A stretch of 14,902 nucleotides of DNA from Chitinophagaceae bacterium. Its GTDB lineage: Bacteria > Bacteroidota > Bacteroidia > Chitinophagales > Chitinophagaceae. Numbering within the stretch: the stretch's first letter is position 1; each line of letters begins with the position of its first letter. Positions 13,393-14,902 of this stretch are shown here, piece after piece. Position numbers and translations under genes: made by a program. Where the stretch lies: NCBI GenBank assembly GCA_025963615.1, contig JAOQAL010000587.1, positions 1-14,902 of the forward strand, read 5' to 3'. The notes beneath the pieces are model-generated. The model had not been told where the DNA came from. It was given only the letters and a program-made list of their open reading frames with translations, and did no database searches.

Positions 13393-14676
13393 ATGAGTTT
13401 AAAGCGAAGAGATTTTATACGTCTTTCAGCGGGTAGTGCCGCATTAAGCAGTTCTGTTTTTTATGGGGTGTCTTCTTTTGCATCCCCGGTGGCTTCCCAA
13501 AAAAGGACCATTTTAGATAAGCTGGTTCCCATGACGAATGATGTAGTACCCATTACGATCGAAGAAAGGAAAGCACGTATTGAGAAAGCACAGCGTCTAA
13601 TGGCGGAAAATAAAATAGAAGCTTTATTGCTGGATTCCGGTACGTCCCTGAAATATTTTACCGGTATCAGTTGGTGGCCCAGTGAACGGACCATGATCGC
13701 TATTATTCCTGCCCGTGGTGAAGTAAAATATGTAAGCCCCGCTTTTGAAGCAGAACGGCTTCGTGAACTTATCAAGATCGGGAATGATGTGCGGGTCTGG
13801 GAGGAGCACGAAAGTCCTTACAAACAAATAGCCAATACATTTAAAGATTTGGGTATTAAAAGCGGAAATATCGGCATCGAAGAGCGTTTTCGGTTTTTTA
13901 TTTTCGATGGCATCAGAAAAGAAGCATCTCATCTGAATTATACCAGCGGCGATCCCGTGAGTATGCGCTGCCGCCTGATAAAATCTTCCGCTGAAATTGC
14001 CTTAATGCAAAAGGCCAGCGACATTACGATTGCTGCTTACAAAGCCGGGGTGGCTTTGTTGCAGGAGGGAATGACTCCGGCGGATTTCTCAGCCATCACT
14101 GCGGATGCTCATTCAAGATTAGGTGTTGAGGGTGGCATCGGGGTGAATTTTGGCGAACCATCCGCCTATCCTCATGGAAGTATTAAGCCTCAGTATTTAA
14201 AAAAGGGCGACATAGTTTTAATGGATGGAGGCTGCCAGGTGGAAGGATACTCCTCCGATATAAGCCGCACGATTGTATTTGGTGCTGAGCCTACCCGGCG
14301 TCAGCGTGAAATTTGGGAGCTCGAAAAAAAATCGCAGGCCGCGGGTTTCGCAGCCGCCAAAATCGGTGACCCTTGTGAAAATGTTGATATCGCTGCCCGT
14401 AAAGTATTAACCGATGCAGGCTTTGGTCCCGGTTATAAAATACCCGGATGTCCTCACCGTACCGGGCATGGTATTGGAATGGATGGGCATGAATGGGGCA
14501 ATATGGTATTGGGTAATAAACTGCCGCTGCAGGCGGGCATGTGTTTTAGTATTGAACCCACCATTTCTATTTACGGAGAATTTGGTGTGCGCCTGGAAGA
14601 TTGCGCTTACATGACAGCGGAAGGACCGAAGTGGTTTACACAACCGAGTGTAGCCATTGATCAGCCGTTTGCGTAA
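13393..14676 (+). CDS. Tat-exported M24-family metallopeptidase (Xaa-Pro aminopeptidase type)
   Basis: A 427-residue peptidase predicted to remove N-terminal residues from Xaa-Pro peptides. The N-terminus has a twin-arginine signal (KRRDFIRL, residues 4-11, then a hydrophobic region to about 28 and FAS near the cleavage site). A creatinase-type N-terminal domain covers about 56-190 (LLLDSGTSLKYFTGISWWPSE). The pita-bread catalytic domain follows with the five metal ligands Asp278 (LMDGG), Asp289 (SDISRT), His359 (HRTGHGIG), Glu388 (SIEPT) and Glu402 (RLEDCAY), plus the catalytic-type histidine His261. The set is complete, so the enzyme should be active. It is divergent from the oxidoreductase gene and functionally unconnected to it as far as can be seen; prolidase or aminopeptidase specificity is not resolved. 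Confidence 0.9.
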   Translation: MSLKRRDFIRLSAGSAALSSSVFYGVSSFASPVASQKRTILDKLVPMTNDVVPITIEERKARIEKAQRLMAENKIEALLLDSGTSLKYFTGISWWPSERTMIAIIPARGEVKYVSPAFEAERLRELIKIGNDVRVWEEHESPYKQIANTFKDLGIKSGNIGIEERFRFFIFDGIRKEASHLNYTSGDPVSMRCRLIKSSAEIALMQKASDITIAAYKAGVALLQEGMTPADFSAITADAHSRLGVEGGIGVNFGEPSAYPHGSIKPQYLKKGDIVLMDGGCQVEGYSSDISRTIVFGAEPTRRQREIWELEKKSQAAGFAAAKIGDPCENVDIAARKVLTDAGFGPGYKIPGCPHRTGHGIGMDGHEWGNMVLGNKLPLQAGMCFSIEPTISIYGEFGVRLEDCAYMTAEGPKWFTQPSVAIDQPFA

Positions 14677-14902
14677 AGGTGCATTTAAATGGATCTTGTT
14701 TGATTTTTTTACTCAATCCGAAAAAATAAAACCAGCGTTTTCTTTTGCGGTGTCTTGCGCTTTTTTATGTTAGCCAATCGAATTGAAGCTTCGCTTTTTT
14801 TCAGAAAAACTCCGGGCTGTCTCAAAAGTATTATTTTAAATAATCCCGCGGAAATATTGAGAAAGTAAAGATTGATTCTTAGCCGTTCATCTCTTTGCGT
14901 TC
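14677..14902. other. Non-coding region downstream of the peptidase gene
   Basis: No supportable gene. AAGC-TTC-GCTT followed by a T-run at about 14787-14801 could be a weak intrinsic terminator. A GGGCTGTC element starts at 14814, an AT palindrome ATTATTT-T-AAATAAT lies at 14830-14844, and the last bases (CTCTTTGCGTTC) look like the beginning of a dispersed 'TTTGCG' repeat cut by the window edge. Confidence 0.4.
14814..14829 (+). repeat. GGGCTGTC element, copy 2
   Basis: GGGCTGTCTCAAAAGT, 14 of 16 bases identical to the minus-strand element at 8309-8324. The string resembles the outer inverted repeat of some insertion sequences. If it is one, the element would extend to the right beyond the window, since no transposase frame appears in the 73 bases that remain. 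Confidence 0.35.

Noticed and set aside
14735..14775. Possible terminator with AGCG...CGCT before a T-run
   Set aside because: Only four base pairs around a loop of about 20 nt; too weak to call.

Overview
The window looks like a chromosomal stretch from a Bacteroidota bacterium, most likely of the Chitinophagaceae type. The grounds are AT-rich leaders with almost no Shine-Dalgarno sequence, S1-family sulfatases, 3-keto-disaccharide hydrolase (DUF1080) and Tat-exported Gfo/Idh/MocA proteins, and the kind of intergenic repeats seen in that phylum. This assignment rests on gene content only. No rRNA, tRNA, CRISPR array or complete insertion sequence was found.

Left part (1-8016, all plus strand). 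After the 3' end of a probable PstS-like binding protein and a startless coding-like remnant comes a sulfur-centred gene run. It holds two exported sulfatases (492-1922 and 2031-3866), two very small membrane proteins (3879-3998 and 4128-4304), a membrane di-iron hydroxylase of the sterol desaturase family (4317-5240), an exported formylglycine-generating enzyme (5336-6421) and a YeiH/UPF0324-type putative sulfate transporter (6640-8016). The formylglycine enzyme would activate the cysteine of both sulfatases, the sulfatases would release sulfate from an unknown ester, the hydroxylase may act on the same (perhaps lipidic) substrate, and the transporter may move the sulfate. A 19-bp palindrome ahead of the second sulfatase is a candidate operator.

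Middle (8017-8385). A gene-free strip between convergent genes carries a four-unit heptamer repeat, an inverted pair of CACAG-rich repeats, a GGGCTGTC element and a perfect 16-bp stem next to the stop codon of the minus-strand gene.

Right part. On the minus strand a Tat-exported Gfo/Idh/MocA oxidoreductase (13173-11905) is followed by a very large HEAT-repeat protein with two DUF1080 domains (11769-8386). Together they suggest keto-sugar-based glycoside breakdown in the periplasm. A long imperfect hairpin lies between them. Divergently, a Tat-exported M24 (Xaa-Pro type) metallopeptidase (13393-14676) is read on the plus strand, and the shared intergenic region contains a palindrome and a candidate Bacteroidota promoter. 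The last 225 bases are non-coding and may include the edge of a mobile or dispersed repeat.
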